Under the pieces are notes generated by a model. The model worked only from the letters and a program-made list of their open reading frames with translations. It was not told the DNA's origin and made no database searches. A program made the translations under genes and the position numbers. 64,000 bases of DNA from Flavobacterium sp. IMCC34852 (GTDB lineage: Bacteria; Bacteroidota; Bacteroidia; Flavobacteriales; Flavobacteriaceae): contig NZ_CP121446.1 in NCBI RefSeq assembly GCF_030643905.1, forward strand, positions 868,001 through 932,000, written 5' to 3'. Shown in pieces: positions 41,604 through 51,281 of the stretch. Positions within the stretch are counted from its first letter, which is position 1. Each line of letters opens with the position of its first letter.

Positions 41604-41924
41604 ATGAACATTTTTGTTGGAAGTCTTCCGTTTAGTATAGACGAAGCAGATTTAAGAGATTCTTTTGAGGTCTATGGAACGGTTAATTCCGTAAAAATTA
41701 TTACTGATAAATTTACCGGAAGAAGTAAAGGATTCGGTTTTGTTGAAATGGAAAATGACGCTGAGGCTCAAAAAGCAATCGACGAATTAAACGGTGCAAC
41801 TGTTGAAGGCCGTACCATTGTGGTAAATAAATCAGAACCAAAACCGGAAGGTGAAAGAAGAAGTTTTAACAACAACCGTTCAGGTGGTGGTTATAACGGT
41901 GGTGGAAACAGAGGAAGATACTAA
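41604..41924 (+). CDS. RNA-binding protein with RRM domain
   Basis: A 106-residue protein with one RNA-recognition motif: RNP2 is NIFVGSLPF (2-10) and RNP1 is SKGFGFVEM at residues 41-49. The last ~25 residues are Arg/Gly/Asn-rich (GGGYNGGGNRGRY). Such small RRM proteins occur in cyanobacteria and Bacteroidota and often rise in the cold. No operon partners. Its own promoter and terminator are visible. Confidence 0.92.
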   Translation: MNIFVGSLPFSIDEADLRDSFEVYGTVNSVKIITDKFTGRSKGFGFVEMENDAEAQKAIDELNGATVEGRTIVVNKSEPKPEGERRSFNNNRSGGGYNGGGNRGRY

Positions 41925-41946
41925 TTCTTTTCTATACAGATACTTT

Positions 41947-41978
41947 AAAAGCCAGCTCATTTGAGTTGGCTTTTTTTT
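41947..41978 (+). terminator. Terminator of the RRM protein gene
   Basis: AAAAGCCAGCTCA (41947-41959) pairs with TGAGTTGGCTTTT (41962-41974; one G-T pair) and is followed by a T tract. Confidence 0.8.
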
Positions 41979-41992
41979 GTTGATAACTAAAA

Positions 41993-42023
41993 TTGATTTC
42001 CTAAGCCTGAAAACGTATTTTTG
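41993..42023 (+). promoter_or_regulatory. dnaE promoter
   Basis: TTG at 41993-41995 and TATTTTTG at 42016-42023 are separated by 20 bases, matching the flavobacterial -33/-7 arrangement. The start codon is at 42099, so the leader is about 70 bases. Confidence 0.55.
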
Positions 42024-42098
42024 AAACTGTTCCGATGGTTATTCTTTTGTCCAAATACCAATCGGAATTTGGAATTTTAATTTTGGGATTTTACACCT

Positions 42099-45000
42099 AT
42101 GTATTTAATTTTTGATACCGAAACAACCGGTTTGCCCCGAAATTGGGCAGCCCCCATTTCAGACACTAACAATTGGCCACGCTGTATCCAAATTGCCTGG
42201 CAGTTACATGATGCAATGGGAAATCTTATGGAACATCAGGATTATTTGGTAAAGCCCGAAGGTTTTAACATTCCGTATGATGCCGAAAGAATTCATGGTA
42301 TTTCTACCGAATTGGCACAAGAGCAAGGCGTTTCTTTAGCAGAAGTTTTAGAAAAGTTCAATGCTGCTTTGGCCAAAGCCAAATTCATAGTCGGGCAAAA
42401 TGTTGGCTTTGATGTCAATATTATGGGATGTGAATTTTACCGCTTAGGCGTAAACTCTCCAATGGCAGCCATGCCGGTTTTAGATACTTGTACAGAAGTT
42501 ACCGCCGAACTTTTAAAGTTGCCCGGCGGACGTGGCGGAAAGTTTAAATTGCCAACGCTAACGGAATTACACGGATATTTGTTTGGTGTTCCGTTTGCCG
42601 AAGCACACAATGCGACAGCCGACGTTGAAGCCACAACACGTTGTTTTCTGGAGTTAATCAGAAGAGAAATTTTTACCAAAGAAGAGCTCGATGTTCCGGC
42701 CGGATATTTTAAAGAATTTGGCGAAAATAATCCGAAAGAAATTCAATTAATCGGATTACAGCACATCAATCTCAAACAAGCTTCGGAAGAAATCAGAAAA
42801 CAATTTCAACCGCAAGAAGTAGCCACGCCAACCCATGATGAAAAACAAATTCATCACGATACTGCAGCTGTTCAGTTTGTTCATCTTCACAATCATACCC
42901 AATTCTCTGTACTGCAATCAACCATCAGTGTCAAAGATTTAGTGACTGCTGCGGTGCAAAACCAAATGCCGGCAGTGGCCATGACCGATCACGCCAACTT
43001 GATGGGTGCCTTTCATTTTGTTAGAGATATTTTATACCACAATAAATCGGTTCAAGCCAAAAACAAGCAAGCAGAAGAAAACGGCGAAGCACCAACAGAA
43101 ACCATCGTAAAACCTATTGTAGGCTGCGAGTTTTATGTTTGTGATGATCTGAAAGACAAGTCGCGTAAAGACAACGGTTACCAAATTGTCTTTTTGGCCA
43201 AAACCAAAAAAGGCTACCACAATTTGGCAAAGTTATCCTCTATTGCTTACACCGAAGGGTTTTATTATGTGCCAAGAATTGACAAAAAAGTCATCCAACA
43301 ATACAAAGAAGATATCATTGTGTTGTCTGGAAATCTCTACGGAGAAATTCCAAGTAAGGTGTTGAATATAGGCGAAAACCAAGCGGAAGAAGCCTTGCTT
43401 TGGTGGAAACAGGAATTTGGCGATGATTTTTACATCGAGTTGATGCGGCACAATCAGGAAGATGAAAATCGCGTGAATGCTTCCTTGATTTCCTTGGCCA
43501 AAAAGCATCATGTAAAAACCGTTGCGACCAATAATGTTTTCTATATCAATAAAGAAGACGCCAACGCACACGATATTCTGTTGTGTGTTCGCGATGGCGA
43601 AAAACAATCTACACCCATAGGTCGCGGTCGTGGTTATCGCTACGGATTTAACAATCAGGAATACTATTTTAAATCGGGTGACGAAATGAAAAAGTTGTTT
43701 CACGATTTGCCCGAAGCCATTACTACCACAGAAGAGATTGTCAATAAAATAGAAATTTACGATTTGTCTCGTGAAGTATTACTTCCGAAATTTGACATAC
43801 CCGAAGAGTTTTTAGTACCAGAAGATGAAACCGATGGCGGCAAACGAGGTGAGAATAAATACTTAGCGCACTTAACTTTTGAAGGTGCCAAAAGACGTTA
43901 CGGAGAAATTACTCCGGAAATTCAGGAACGGTTAGACTTTGAATTAAAAACCATCGAAAACACCGGTTATCCCGGTTACTTTTTGATTGTACAGGATTTC
44001 ATCGCCGCTGCCCGAAGAATGGATGTTTCCGTTGGTCCCGGCCGTGGTTCGGCCGCGGGTTCAGTAGTAGCTTATTGTCTGGGGATTACCAATATCGACC
44101 CATTATTATATGATTTGCTTTTTGAGCGTTTCTTAAATCCCGATCGTGTGTCGATGCCCGATATTGATATCGATTTTGATGACGAAGGCCGAAGCCGCGT
44201 AATGGATTATGTAATCAATAAATACGGCTCGAAGCAAGTGGCCCAAATTATTACTTACGGTACTATGGCCGCTAAATCATCCGTTCGTGATACTGCGAGA
44301 GTTTTAGATTTGCCGCTATTCGAAGCCGATAAAATTGCCAAGTTGATTCCGACGACTTTAAATTTGGCCAAAATTTTTACTCTAGATAATGACAAATTAA
44401 AAGCGGCTCTGAGAGCCGAGGAATTTGATAAAGTCAAAGAATTAATCGAGTTAGCCAATGGGAATGATTTAGGTAGTGAAACCATTCAGCAAGCCAAAAT
44501 ATTAGAAGGAAATCTCAGAAACACCGGAATTCATGCCTGCGGTGTGATTATTACGCCCGATGACATAACCAATTTTGTTCCCGTAGCCACGGCCAAAGAT
44601 TCCGATTTGTATGTGACTCAGTTTGACAACTCAGTCGTAGAAAGTGCCGGTTTGCTCAAAATGGACTTCTTGGGGTTGAAAACCCTAACATTGATTAAGG
44701 ATACAGTTAAGTTGGTTAAATACCGAACCGGAATCGAACTCAATCCGGATGAATTTCCAATAGATGATGTAAAGACTTATGAATTGTTCCAAAGAGGTGA
44801 AACGGTTGGGATTTTCCAATACGAGTCGCCCGGAATGCAAAAGTATTTGAAAGATTTAAAGCCAACGGTTTTCGGTGATTTGATTGCAATGAACGCGCTT
44901 TATCGTCCCGGTCCGTTAGAATATATTCCGTCCTTCGTGCGACGTAAAAACGGCGAAGAAGAAATAGTATATGATTTAGAAGCTTGCGAAGAATATTTAA

Positions 45001-46598
45001 AAGATACTTACGGGATTACTGTTTACCAAGAGCAAGTAATGCTTTTGTCCCAGAAATTAGCCAGTTTCTCCAAAGGTGACGCCGACGTTTTACGTAAAGC
45101 GATGGGGAAAAAGCAAAAAGATGTTTTGGACAAAATGAAATCCAAGTTCATCGACCAAGCCGTGGCTAATGGCCATGATGCCGAAAAGTTAGAAAAAATC
45201 TGGAAAGACTGGGAAGCTTTTGCTCAGTATGCTTTTAACAAATCACACTCCACTTGCTATGCTTGGATTGCCTACCAAACGGCTTATCTTAAAGCGCATT
45301 ATCCGGCTGAATACATGGCAGCGGTACTTTCGAACAACATGAACGACATCAAGCAAGTGTCGTTCTTTATGGAAGAATGTAAACGCATGGGCTTGCAAGT
45401 TTTAGGGCCGGATGTAAATGAGAGTTATTACAAATTTACCGTCAATGAAAACTATGCCGTTCGATTCGGAATGGGCGCTATCAAAGGCGTTGGAATGGGC
45501 GCAGTACAAACCATAGTAGAGAACCGAAAAGAAGGTAAATACAAATCGATTTTTGATTTGGCCAAGCGAATAGATTTACGCGCAGCGAATAAGAAAGCTT
45601 TCGAAAACCTGGCTTTAGCAGGTGGTTTTGACTGTTTTTCGGACACCCACCGAGCGCAATATTTCCATACCGATGGCGATAACATCACATTTTACGAGAA
45701 AGCCATTCGCTATGGGGCGAAGTTTCAGGAAAATGAAAACTCCTCCCAAGTAAGTTTGTTTGGTGATGCGAGTGATGTTCAAATTGCCGAACCAACAGTG
45801 CCGCCGTGTGAGGATTGGAGTACGATGGAGAAATTAGCCAAAGAAAAAGAAGTGGTGGGGATTTATATTTCGGGTCATCCTTTGGACGATTTTAAATTTG
45901 AAATGAAATACTTCTGCAGCAGCAAATTAGAGCATTTGAAAAATTTGAACAGCTATGTCGGGAAGACTTTAACTTTTGCCGGCATTGTAACCAATGTGCA
46001 ATACAAAACCGCCAAGAACGGAAAAGACTGGGCGATGTTTACCTTAGAAGGCTATGATGAAAGCCATGAGTTCCGAATTTTCGATGAAGAGTATCTCAAG
46101 TTTCGTCATTTCTTGGTTAATAATCAATTCGTCTATTTCAAAGTTACCGTTAAAGACGGTTGGGTCAACCGCGAAACCGGGAAGAAATCGGAACCAAGAA
46201 TCCAATTTGCTGATGTCAAACAGCTTCAGGATGTGTTGCCACAGTTTGCCAAAAAGTTGAGTATTCAAATGGATATTAATGATTTGCATCAAAATTTCAT
46301 CCAACAATTGAATCATATATTTACGTCCAATAAAGGCGATAATACGGTTACTTTTGAAATCATCGAGCAAGAAAAAGTTAAAAAGGTTGTAGAAGCAGTA
46401 ACCAAAATTGTGGTAGAGGATGAGGCCAATTTAGAGGCTGAAAACCTTGAAAATATCGAAATAGAATTGCCAACGATAGAAGAAGAAATTCAGGTAATCA
46501 CCAAGGTTACACTGCCAAGCAGAAAACTGAAAATCAAAATCTCAACCGAATTACTCCAAGAATTAGAAAAGATGGGATTGAGCTTTAAACTGAATTAA
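42099..46598 (+). CDS. dnaE: DNA polymerase III alpha subunit with fused N-terminal proofreading exonuclease
   Basis: A 1499-residue replicative polymerase that synthesises DNA at the replication fork. Residues 1-190 form a DEDDh exonuclease like the epsilon subunit: DTET (D6, E8), NVGFD (D105) and HNATAD (H170, D175). Residues about 258-600 are the PHP domain, whose HLHNHTQFS and TDHANL motifs keep the metal-binding residues lost in E. coli DnaE. The polymerase core has PDIDIDF at 687-693, with fingers, tandem HhH (AIKGVGMGAV) and OB-fold (KTLTFAGIVTNVQY) domains after it. Length exceeds E. coli DnaE (1160) mainly by the exonuclease. The 3' end overlaps the convergent gene by 14 bases. Confidence 0.95.
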   Translation: MYLIFDTETTGLPRNWAAPISDTNNWPRCIQIAWQLHDAMGNLMEHQDYLVKPEGFNIPYDAERIHGISTELAQEQGVSLAEVLEKFNAALAKAKFIVGQNVGFDVNIMGCEFYRLGVNSPMAAMPVLDTCTEVTAELLKLPGGRGGKFKLPTLTELHGYLFGVPFAEAHNATADVEATTRCFLELIRREIFTKEELDVPAGYFKEFGENNPKEIQLIGLQHINLKQASEEIRKQFQPQEVATPTHDEKQIHHDTAAVQFVHLHNHTQFSVLQSTISVKDLVTAAVQNQMPAVAMTDHANLMGAFHFVRDILYHNKSVQAKNKQAEENGEAPTETIVKPIVGCEFYVCDDLKDKSRKDNGYQIVFLAKTKKGYHNLAKLSSIAYTEGFYYVPRIDKKVIQQYKEDIIVLSGNLYGEIPSKVLNIGENQAEEALLWWKQEFGDDFYIELMRHNQEDENRVNASLISLAKKHHVKTVATNNVFYINKEDANAHDILLCVRDGEKQSTPIGRGRGYRYGFNNQEYYFKSGDEMKKLFHDLPEAITTTEEIVNKIEIYDLSREVLLPKFDIPEEFLVPEDETDGGKRGENKYLAHLTFEGAKRRYGEITPEIQERLDFELKTIENTGYPGYFLIVQDFIAAARRMDVSVGPGRGSAAGSVVAYCLGITNIDPLLYDLLFERFLNPDRVSMPDIDIDFDDEGRSRVMDYVINKYGSKQVAQIITYGTMAAKSSVRDTARVLDLPLFEADKIAKLIPTTLNLAKIFTLDNDKLKAALRAEEFDKVKELIELANGNDLGSETIQQAKILEGNLRNTGIHACGVIITPDDITNFVPVATAKDSDLYVTQFDNSVVESAGLLKMDFLGLKTLTLIKDTVKLVKYRTGIELNPDEFPIDDVKTYELFQRGETVGIFQYESPGMQKYLKDLKPTVFGDLIAMNALYRPGPLEYIPSFVRRKNGEEEIVYDLEACEEYLKDTYGITVYQEQVMLLSQKLASFSKGDADVLRKAMGKKQKDVLDKMKSKFIDQAVANGHDAEKLEKIWKDWEAFAQYAFNKSHSTCYAWIAYQTAYLKAHYPAEYMAAVLSNNMNDIKQVSFFMEECKRMGLQVLGPDVNESYYKFTVNENYAVRFGMGAIKGVGMGAVQTIVENRKEGKYKSIFDLAKRIDLRAANKKAFENLALAGGFDCFSDTHRAQYFHTDGDNITFYEKAIRYGAKFQENENSSQVSLFGDASDVQIAEPTVPPCEDWSTMEKLAKEKEVVGIYISGHPLDDFKFEMKYFCSSKLEHLKNLNSYVGKTLTFAGIVTNVQYKTAKNGKDWAMFTLEGYDESHEFRIFDEEYLKFRHFLVNNQFVYFKVTVKDGWVNRETGKKSEPRIQFADVKQLQDVLPQFAKKLSIQMDINDLHQNFIQQLNHIFTSNKGDNTVTFEIIEQEKVKKVVEAVTKIVVEDEANLEAENLENIEIELPTIEEEIQVITKVTLPSRKLKIKISTELLQELEKMGLSFKLN

Positions 46599-47904
46599 TT
46601 TCAGGGTTTTTTTTGAGACTCAAAAGCGCCAAGGCATAGATAAAGGAAGGTGCAGCAACCCGCATTCCGGTATGGTTTATGGTTAGTAGCCAAAAGGCAA
46701 AAAGGCAGAGCAAATAAACGTTTTTTTTATCCTTTAAAAAAAGAAACAGCGGTGTGAAAAGCAGGATCAAAATACCGGCTATTCCAAACAGTCCGTGTTC
46801 GGCTAACATTCTGGTTATTTCGTTGTGCGTTGAAATACTGGAGCCTTGTTTCAAGCTCCGAGTTTCTTTAGTTTTTCCTACACCAACACCCACAATTGGA
46901 TTTTTTTGGAATTGCTTTATTTCATCCAAAGCAATATCATTTCTGCCTTCGGTTTCATAAGATTTGTACAAACCTGAAGGATTTTGATTGTTGTATCGCT
47001 TAAACAAAAGTCCATTGGTTTGACATGAACCCAAAACAAATATCAAGGGAAAAGCTAACGATACGAACACAAGTTTCAATTTAACCGGAATGTGTTTCTT
47101 ATAATTTATCAAAATGAAAATCACTAAAATGACTACCATAGCCATCGCTGTGATCATGCCGCCTCTGGAGAAAGTCAATAAACCTCTGTAGTAAATAAAG
47201 CAGAAAAGTAATCCGTTCAGCAGCAGCATTCCAACCGAAGCGGATGACAAAAAGAACCGTAAAAAGAAAACAAACATGCCCAATCCTAAAGTCGTTGCCA
47301 TCTGATTTGGCGCATAATCACCGGAGAGAAAAACTTGGGATTCGGTATTTTTAATCACGGCTTCACTTAAAGGATATTTCAAAAATAAAAAAGTACAACA
47401 AGCCAAAACAGGCAAGCCAATGCTGAGCAAAATGTTGTCAATTTCTCTGCGGGAAATGGCTCTTCTGTAAGTGTAGAGCGCGCAAATTCCCAAGCAAACC
47501 GGTCCTAAAATGTCGAAAAATATTTTTTTTCTCACATCAGAATCCAAATTGTTTACGGCAATGAAAATACCGGGAATCAAGCACAATAAGAAAGCCCAAT
47601 ACGGATAAGCTTTTTTAGAAAAATCGCTGTAATACAATCCCAAAAGCATAAAAAATATCACAAAATACCGGCCGTATTCGTGAAAAGGATTGCCCTGAGT
47701 TGTTCTCAAAAAAACTTCGCTGCCAACCAAATAAGCTGCTATATAGAGAACTTCATGATTTTTGTTTTTGTTTTTGATGACAAAATACAATCCGATTATC
47801 AAAATCAGTAAAGCATAAATTTTGGCCAAAAAAGGGAAAATCGAAATTAAAACGCCTATGCCTACATGGCCTATGATAAGTTTGAGATAGTCTTTGTCGG
47901 TCAT
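46585..47904 (-). CDS. O-antigen ligase family membrane protein
   Basis: A 439-residue polytopic protein with about eleven to twelve hydrophobic helices. The Wzy_C-type region is present late in the sequence: DEIKQFQKNPIVGVGVGKTKETR, SISTHNEITRMLAEHGLFGIAGIL (the conserved H-N/D-x-x-x-x-x-L pattern of ligases and polymerases). It differs from the TPR-bearing homologue at 8.4 kb in lacking soluble repeats. The glycan donor and acceptor are unknown. It overlaps the 3' end of dnaE by 14 bases on the opposite strand. Confidence 0.85.
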   Translation of the reverse strand: MTDKDYLKLIIGHVGIGVLISIFPFLAKIYALLILIIGLYFVIKNKNKNHEVLYIAAYLVGSEVFLRTTQGNPFHEYGRYFVIFFMLLGLYYSDFSKKAYPYWAFLLCLIPGIFIAVNNLDSDVRKKIFFDILGPVCLGICALYTYRRAISRREIDNILLSIGLPVLACCTFLFLKYPLSEAVIKNTESQVFLSGDYAPNQMATTLGLGMFVFFLRFFLSSASVGMLLLNGLLFCFIYYRGLLTFSRGGMITAMAMVVILVIFILINYKKHIPVKLKLVFVSLAFPLIFVLGSCQTNGLLFKRYNNQNPSGLYKSYETEGRNDIALDEIKQFQKNPIVGVGVGKTKETRSLKQGSSISTHNEITRMLAEHGLFGIAGILILLFTPLFLFLKDKKNVYLLCLFAFWLLTINHTGMRVAAPSFIYALALLSLKKNPEINSV

Positions 47905-48046
47905 AAAAAGTAAGATAGTAGAAACAAATATAACTTAAAATATAAGCCTACAAAGGCTGAATGAAAATTTAAGCTTTAATCAGCTTTTCAAATGCAGTCA
48001 TAGTCAAATCTAATTTTTTTAGTAAAGAAATACCAAATAAAATGTC

Positions 48047-48054
48047 TAATTTTG
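48047..48054 (+). promoter_or_regulatory. -7 promoter element of trxA
   Basis: TAATTTTG, an exact TAnnTTTG match 37 bases upstream of the start codon. Confidence 0.5.
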
Positions 48055-48091
48055 TCTTCAAATAAATACAATAATTTTAAAAATACAGAAT

Positions 48092-48409
48092 ATGGCTTTA
48101 GCAATTACCGATGCTACTTTTGACGAAGTAGTATTAAAATCAGATAAACCGGTTGTAGTCGATTTTTGGGCAGCTTGGTGCGGTCCGTGTCGTATGGTTG
48201 GTCCGGTTATCGACGAAATATCCTCAGAATACGAAGGCAAAGCAGTCGTTGGAAAAGTGGACGTTGACGCTAACCAAGAGTTTGCGGCCAAATACGGCGT
48301 TCGTAATATACCTACCGTTTTGGTCTTCCAAAATGGGGAAGTAGTAGGTCGTCAAGTAGGCGTTGCTCCTAAAAAAACCTATACTGATGCTATCGATGCA
48401 TTATTGTAA
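48092..48409 (+). CDS. trxA: Thioredoxin
   Basis: A 105-residue thioredoxin. The redox motif is CGPC at residues 30-33 ([12 protein letters not shown]), with the buried acid D24. The cis-proline P75 lies in [10 protein letters not shown]. It is a general cytoplasmic protein-disulfide reductant. No signal peptide. It stands alone with its own promoter and terminator between the ligase-like gene and the TPR-kinase operon. Confidence 0.97.
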   Translation: MALAITDATFDEVVLKSDKPVVVDFWAAWCGPCRMVGPVIDEISSEYEGKAVVGKVDVDANQEFAAKYGVRNIPTVLVFQNGEVVGRQVGVAPKKTYTDAIDALL

Positions 48410-48429
48410 TATACCATGAAAAAGAAACT

Positions 48430-48458
48430 AAGGTCTAACGTGAGTTAGGCCTTTTTTT
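48430..48458 (+). terminator. Terminator between trxA and the kinase gene
   Basis: AAGGTCTAAC (48430-48439), loop GTGA, GTTAGGCCTT (48444-48453; one G-T pair), then T tract. Confidence 0.8.
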
Positions 48459-50445
48459 ATGGAATGGTTAAAGTAAAAGTAGTGCCAATATCAATTTTGC
48501 TGTCTACAGTAATAGTGCAATAAATTGCTTTGGCTAAATCCCGAATTAAATGCAATCCTAAACCGGTTTTTATTCCAACAACTTCTTTGTCATCATAAAG
48601 TGCTTTAAGTTTCTCCTGACTAGCTCCCGGACCATTGTCGGTAACAGATAAATAGGTTATGTTGTTTTGCTTCCAGGCTTTCCAAACAATACTCGGGTTT
48701 TCGGTTTTGTCTAAAGCTTTTAAGGCATTTCCGGTGAGGTTTCTAATGATAGTTTTCAGGTAATCTTCATCGGTTGTGATTTCGATATTGTCTGGGTTTT
48801 CAAAAGTGAGTTTAATTTTTTCTTCACCGGCGAAGTGTTTTGCGGTATCTTCAAATAGAGTACTGATTAGAATCTTTTTAGGCTGAGGTTTGAAGTTTTC
48901 CATTTGGCTTTTGCTCCACAATAGCATATCTTCCATAGAGGTTAGCAAGTTTTCTGCCGAGGAAACGGTTTTCTTTTCAATAGTACTTTTCATTTCCTCG
49001 TCCAATAATTCGGGATTCTCTTTTTGCAAATGAAGAAAATGAATTAAGTTGTAAACAGGACTTCGTAAATCATGGTTGAGGATACTAAAAAAACGCGCTT
49101 TTATTTTGTTGGCTTCGTCTAGTTCTGTATTCTTTTTTTCTAAATCGAGATTTAAGGATTGCAGCTTTTTATTAACTTTTCTTCGATTAGAACTTTGATA
49201 AAAAAGCAATCCTCCGATTACACCCAGTAAGACCAATCCTGAAATCAGCATCCATTTTTGTTTTTCTTTAGCATCGAGTTGTAGTTTTTTGATTTTGATT
49301 TCCCGATTGCGAAGTTCAATGGTTCTTTGGTCTTCCAGGTTTTTGATGGTTTCCTTATTGTTAAAATTAAAAACCGAATCTTCATAAACCATAGCGATTT
49401 CATAAGATTCTAATGCTTTTTTGAAATCGCCTTTTAGTTTATAGACTTGGGTAATGCTTGAAAAGTCATATGCCAAATCACGACTATTATTAAGTTCTTG
49501 GTGAAGTTTGACCGCTTTGTTTAAATTATAAATGGCACTATCCAATAAAACCCTATTGTTATTCTTGGATTTTGCTTTTTCAATATATGTATCTCCTAAA
49601 ACACCATGCGAAAAAGCAGCAGTTTGTTTGTCTTGGGTTCCTTTTGGAATGGAATTCAAAGACATATAACAATAATCAAGCGCTTTATCGTAGTTCTTGA
49701 GATAAAAGTGAACAAGAGAAATGTCTGACAGTAGGCGAGTTTGCAAAGATTTGTCGCCCGCCTTTTTGCATAAAATAAATGCTTTGTCATAGTATAGCAG
49801 TGCTTTGTCATATTGCGTCAAACTATTATATACGCCGGCTATGTTTCTATTGACAATCGCTAATTCTTTATTGTTTTCAAATTCTCCATACAATTTTGCT
49901 GCTTTATTGTAATAGTTTAAAGCTTTAGAATATTGTTGAAAACCATAATTTATAGAGCCCAAATTGGCATAAATCTTTGCAATCCCTTTTTTGTTTCCAA
50001 TGGCTTCGTCAATTTTGAGTGCTTGATAGGAATATTCTAATGCTTTAGAAAAATTGCTGGTAAGGAGATACACTTCCCCAATGCTTTGCAATGCTTTACT
50101 TCGATTTTTTTGAATAGAAGTTTGTAATGATTGATTAAAGAAATACAGTGCTTTATTATAGTTAAATTGTGCATTGTAAATCGTTCCAAGACAATAGTTA
50201 GAGGAGGCCATTCCCTCTTTCCAATCGAGTTTCTTGGCGAGTTGTATCGCCTTTTTGTTGTAGAAGAAAGCTTTTGCAGTGTCAGAATTACTAAAATAGA
50301 GCGCGGTTTTATTGAGTTGATTTACTTTCGAAGTGTCCTCTTTCATGCTTTCCAGATAACGCAACTTTTCTTCAACAGTAGATTTTTTTTGCGAAAACAA
50401 AAAGACCGGAATAAAAAGAAGTACAAGAAAACAACTTTTTTTCAT
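48457..50445 (-). CDS. TPR-repeat sensor histidine kinase
   Basis: A 662-residue kinase. A signal peptide or anchor (residues 1-17) is followed by about eight TPR-type helical repeats to residue ~370 (for example ALEYSYQALKIDEAIGNKKG, ALNYYNKAAKLYGEFENNKE). A coiled-coil stretch and a single transmembrane helix (residues about 400-417) follow. The HisKA box is SILNHDLRSP with phospho-acceptor H458. The ATPase domain has TIIRNLTGNALKALDK, TDNGPGASQ and GLGLHLIRDL. The N-terminal repeats would lie in the periplasm. Its start overlaps the stop of the upstream regulator gene by 4 bases, so the two proteins form a couple. Confidence 0.92.
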   Translation of the reverse strand: MKKSCFLVLLFIPVFLFSQKKSTVEEKLRYLESMKEDTSKVNQLNKTALYFSNSDTAKAFFYNKKAIQLAKKLDWKEGMASSNYCLGTIYNAQFNYNKALYFFNQSLQTSIQKNRSKALQSIGEVYLLTSNFSKALEYSYQALKIDEAIGNKKGIAKIYANLGSINYGFQQYSKALNYYNKAAKLYGEFENNKELAIVNRNIAGVYNSLTQYDKALLYYDKAFILCKKAGDKSLQTRLLSDISLVHFYLKNYDKALDYCYMSLNSIPKGTQDKQTAAFSHGVLGDTYIEKAKSKNNNRVLLDSAIYNLNKAVKLHQELNNSRDLAYDFSSITQVYKLKGDFKKALESYEIAMVYEDSVFNFNNKETIKNLEDQRTIELRNREIKIKKLQLDAKEKQKWMLISGLVLLGVIGGLLFYQSSNRRKVNKKLQSLNLDLEKKNTELDEANKIKARFFSILNHDLRSPVYNLIHFLHLQKENPELLDEEMKSTIEKKTVSSAENLLTSMEDMLLWSKSQMENFKPQPKKILISTLFEDTAKHFAGEEKIKLTFENPDNIEITTDEDYLKTIIRNLTGNALKALDKTENPSIVWKAWKQNNITYLSVTDNGPGASQEKLKALYDDKEVVGIKTGLGLHLIRDLAKAIYCTITVDSKIDIGTTFTLTIP

Positions 50446-51146
50446 AACAACATTTTTACACTTTCTTTGTAGCTTCTCCCAACAGGAATTAAGGCATTAT
50501 TGCTCAACATGATTTCTTGTGCCGAAATTTTTTTTACAAATTGTTTTTGAATGGCAAAACTTCGGTGAATTCGGGTAAAAGACTGAAAAGGGTCTTGTTT
50601 CAAAAGCGAGCCGATATTCGACCAAATGCAGTGTTTTTTTTGTTCGGTAACCAAAAGGGTATAATCTTTTAAAGCTTCCAAATATAAAATATCAAACAGT
50701 TTAATTTTGGATTTTTCGTTGCCTTCCTTGATGTAAATGACATCATCTCCTATACTTAATTCAAAGAGAGAAGCCTTTTCCTTGATCTCCAAAAACTGAT
50801 CTACACGCTGCATTGCTTTTTCAAATCTCTCGTAGCGTAAGGGTTTTACAATAAAGTCGAGCGTCTCCAATTCGAAGCTTTCTACAGCATATTCCGGATG
50901 ACCGGTGATAAAAATGCAGACCGGAACTTCCATAGCTTTTTTTCGAAGTTCAACGCCGCTTAAACCGGGCATATCAATGTCCAAGAAAAGAATATCTAAG
51001 GAAGTTTTATCTAAAATAGAGATTGCTTCTTCTGCAGAAGCGCAAGTGCTAATAATGTTGAGCTGCGGAAACTTTTTTGCAAACGACAAAGTCATCAAAC
51101 GATCGATATCTTCATCATCCACAATTAAACAATTCCAATGTTTCAT
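50442..51146 (-). CDS. LytTR-family response regulator
   Basis: A 234-residue regulator. The receiver domain (residues 5-122) has DDE at 10-12, phospho-acceptor D56 in LFLDIDMPGLSG and K102 of FIVKPL. The LytTR DNA-binding domain covers about 140-234 (IYIKEGNEKSKIKLFDILYLEALKDYTLLV, FTRIHRSFAIQKQFVKKI, IPVGRSYKESV). LytTR domains bind two direct repeats rather than palindromes. It lies first in the operon with the TPR kinase and faces a divergent gene across a 135-base region that contains such direct repeats. Confidence 0.93.
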   Translation of the reverse strand: MKHWNCLIVDDEDIDRLMTLSFAKKFPQLNIISTCASAEEAISILDKTSLDILFLDIDMPGLSGVELRKKAMEVPVCIFITGHPEYAVESFELETLDFIVKPLRYERFEKAMQRVDQFLEIKEKASLFELSIGDDVIYIKEGNEKSKIKLFDILYLEALKDYTLLVTEQKKHCIWSNIGSLLKQDPFQSFTRIHRSFAIQKQFVKKISAQEIMLSNNALIPVGRSYKESVKMLL

Positions 51147-51166
51147 TTTTTACCCACTTTATCTTT

Positions 51167-51174
51167 CAAAAATA
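51167..51174 (-). promoter_or_regulatory. -7 promoter element of the LytTR/TPR-kinase operon
   Basis: The minus strand reads TATTTTTG (plus 51167-51174), 21 bases upstream of the regulator start codon. The direct repeats at 51192-51227 lie just upstream of it. Confidence 0.45.
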
Positions 51175-51191
51175 ATGAAAAATGTTAAAAT

Positions 51192-51227
51192 ATGTCATTC
51201 GTATAAAATAAATGTCGTTGGTATAAA
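51192..51227. promoter_or_regulatory. Direct-repeat pair, candidate LytTR regulator binding site
   Basis: ATGTCATTCGTATAAA (51192-51207) and ATGTCGTTGGTATAAA (51212-51227) are 16-base direct repeats with 14 identities and a 20-base period, about two helix turns. A third partial unit ATGTCAG begins at 51227. They sit midway between the LytTR regulator and the divergent gene. The spacing and direct orientation fit LytTR binding. Confidence 0.6.
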
Positions 51228-51281
51228 TGTCAGATTTAGTGTGGTTTAAATTTTGAATTTTGGCAATAAAAAGATTTTGGA

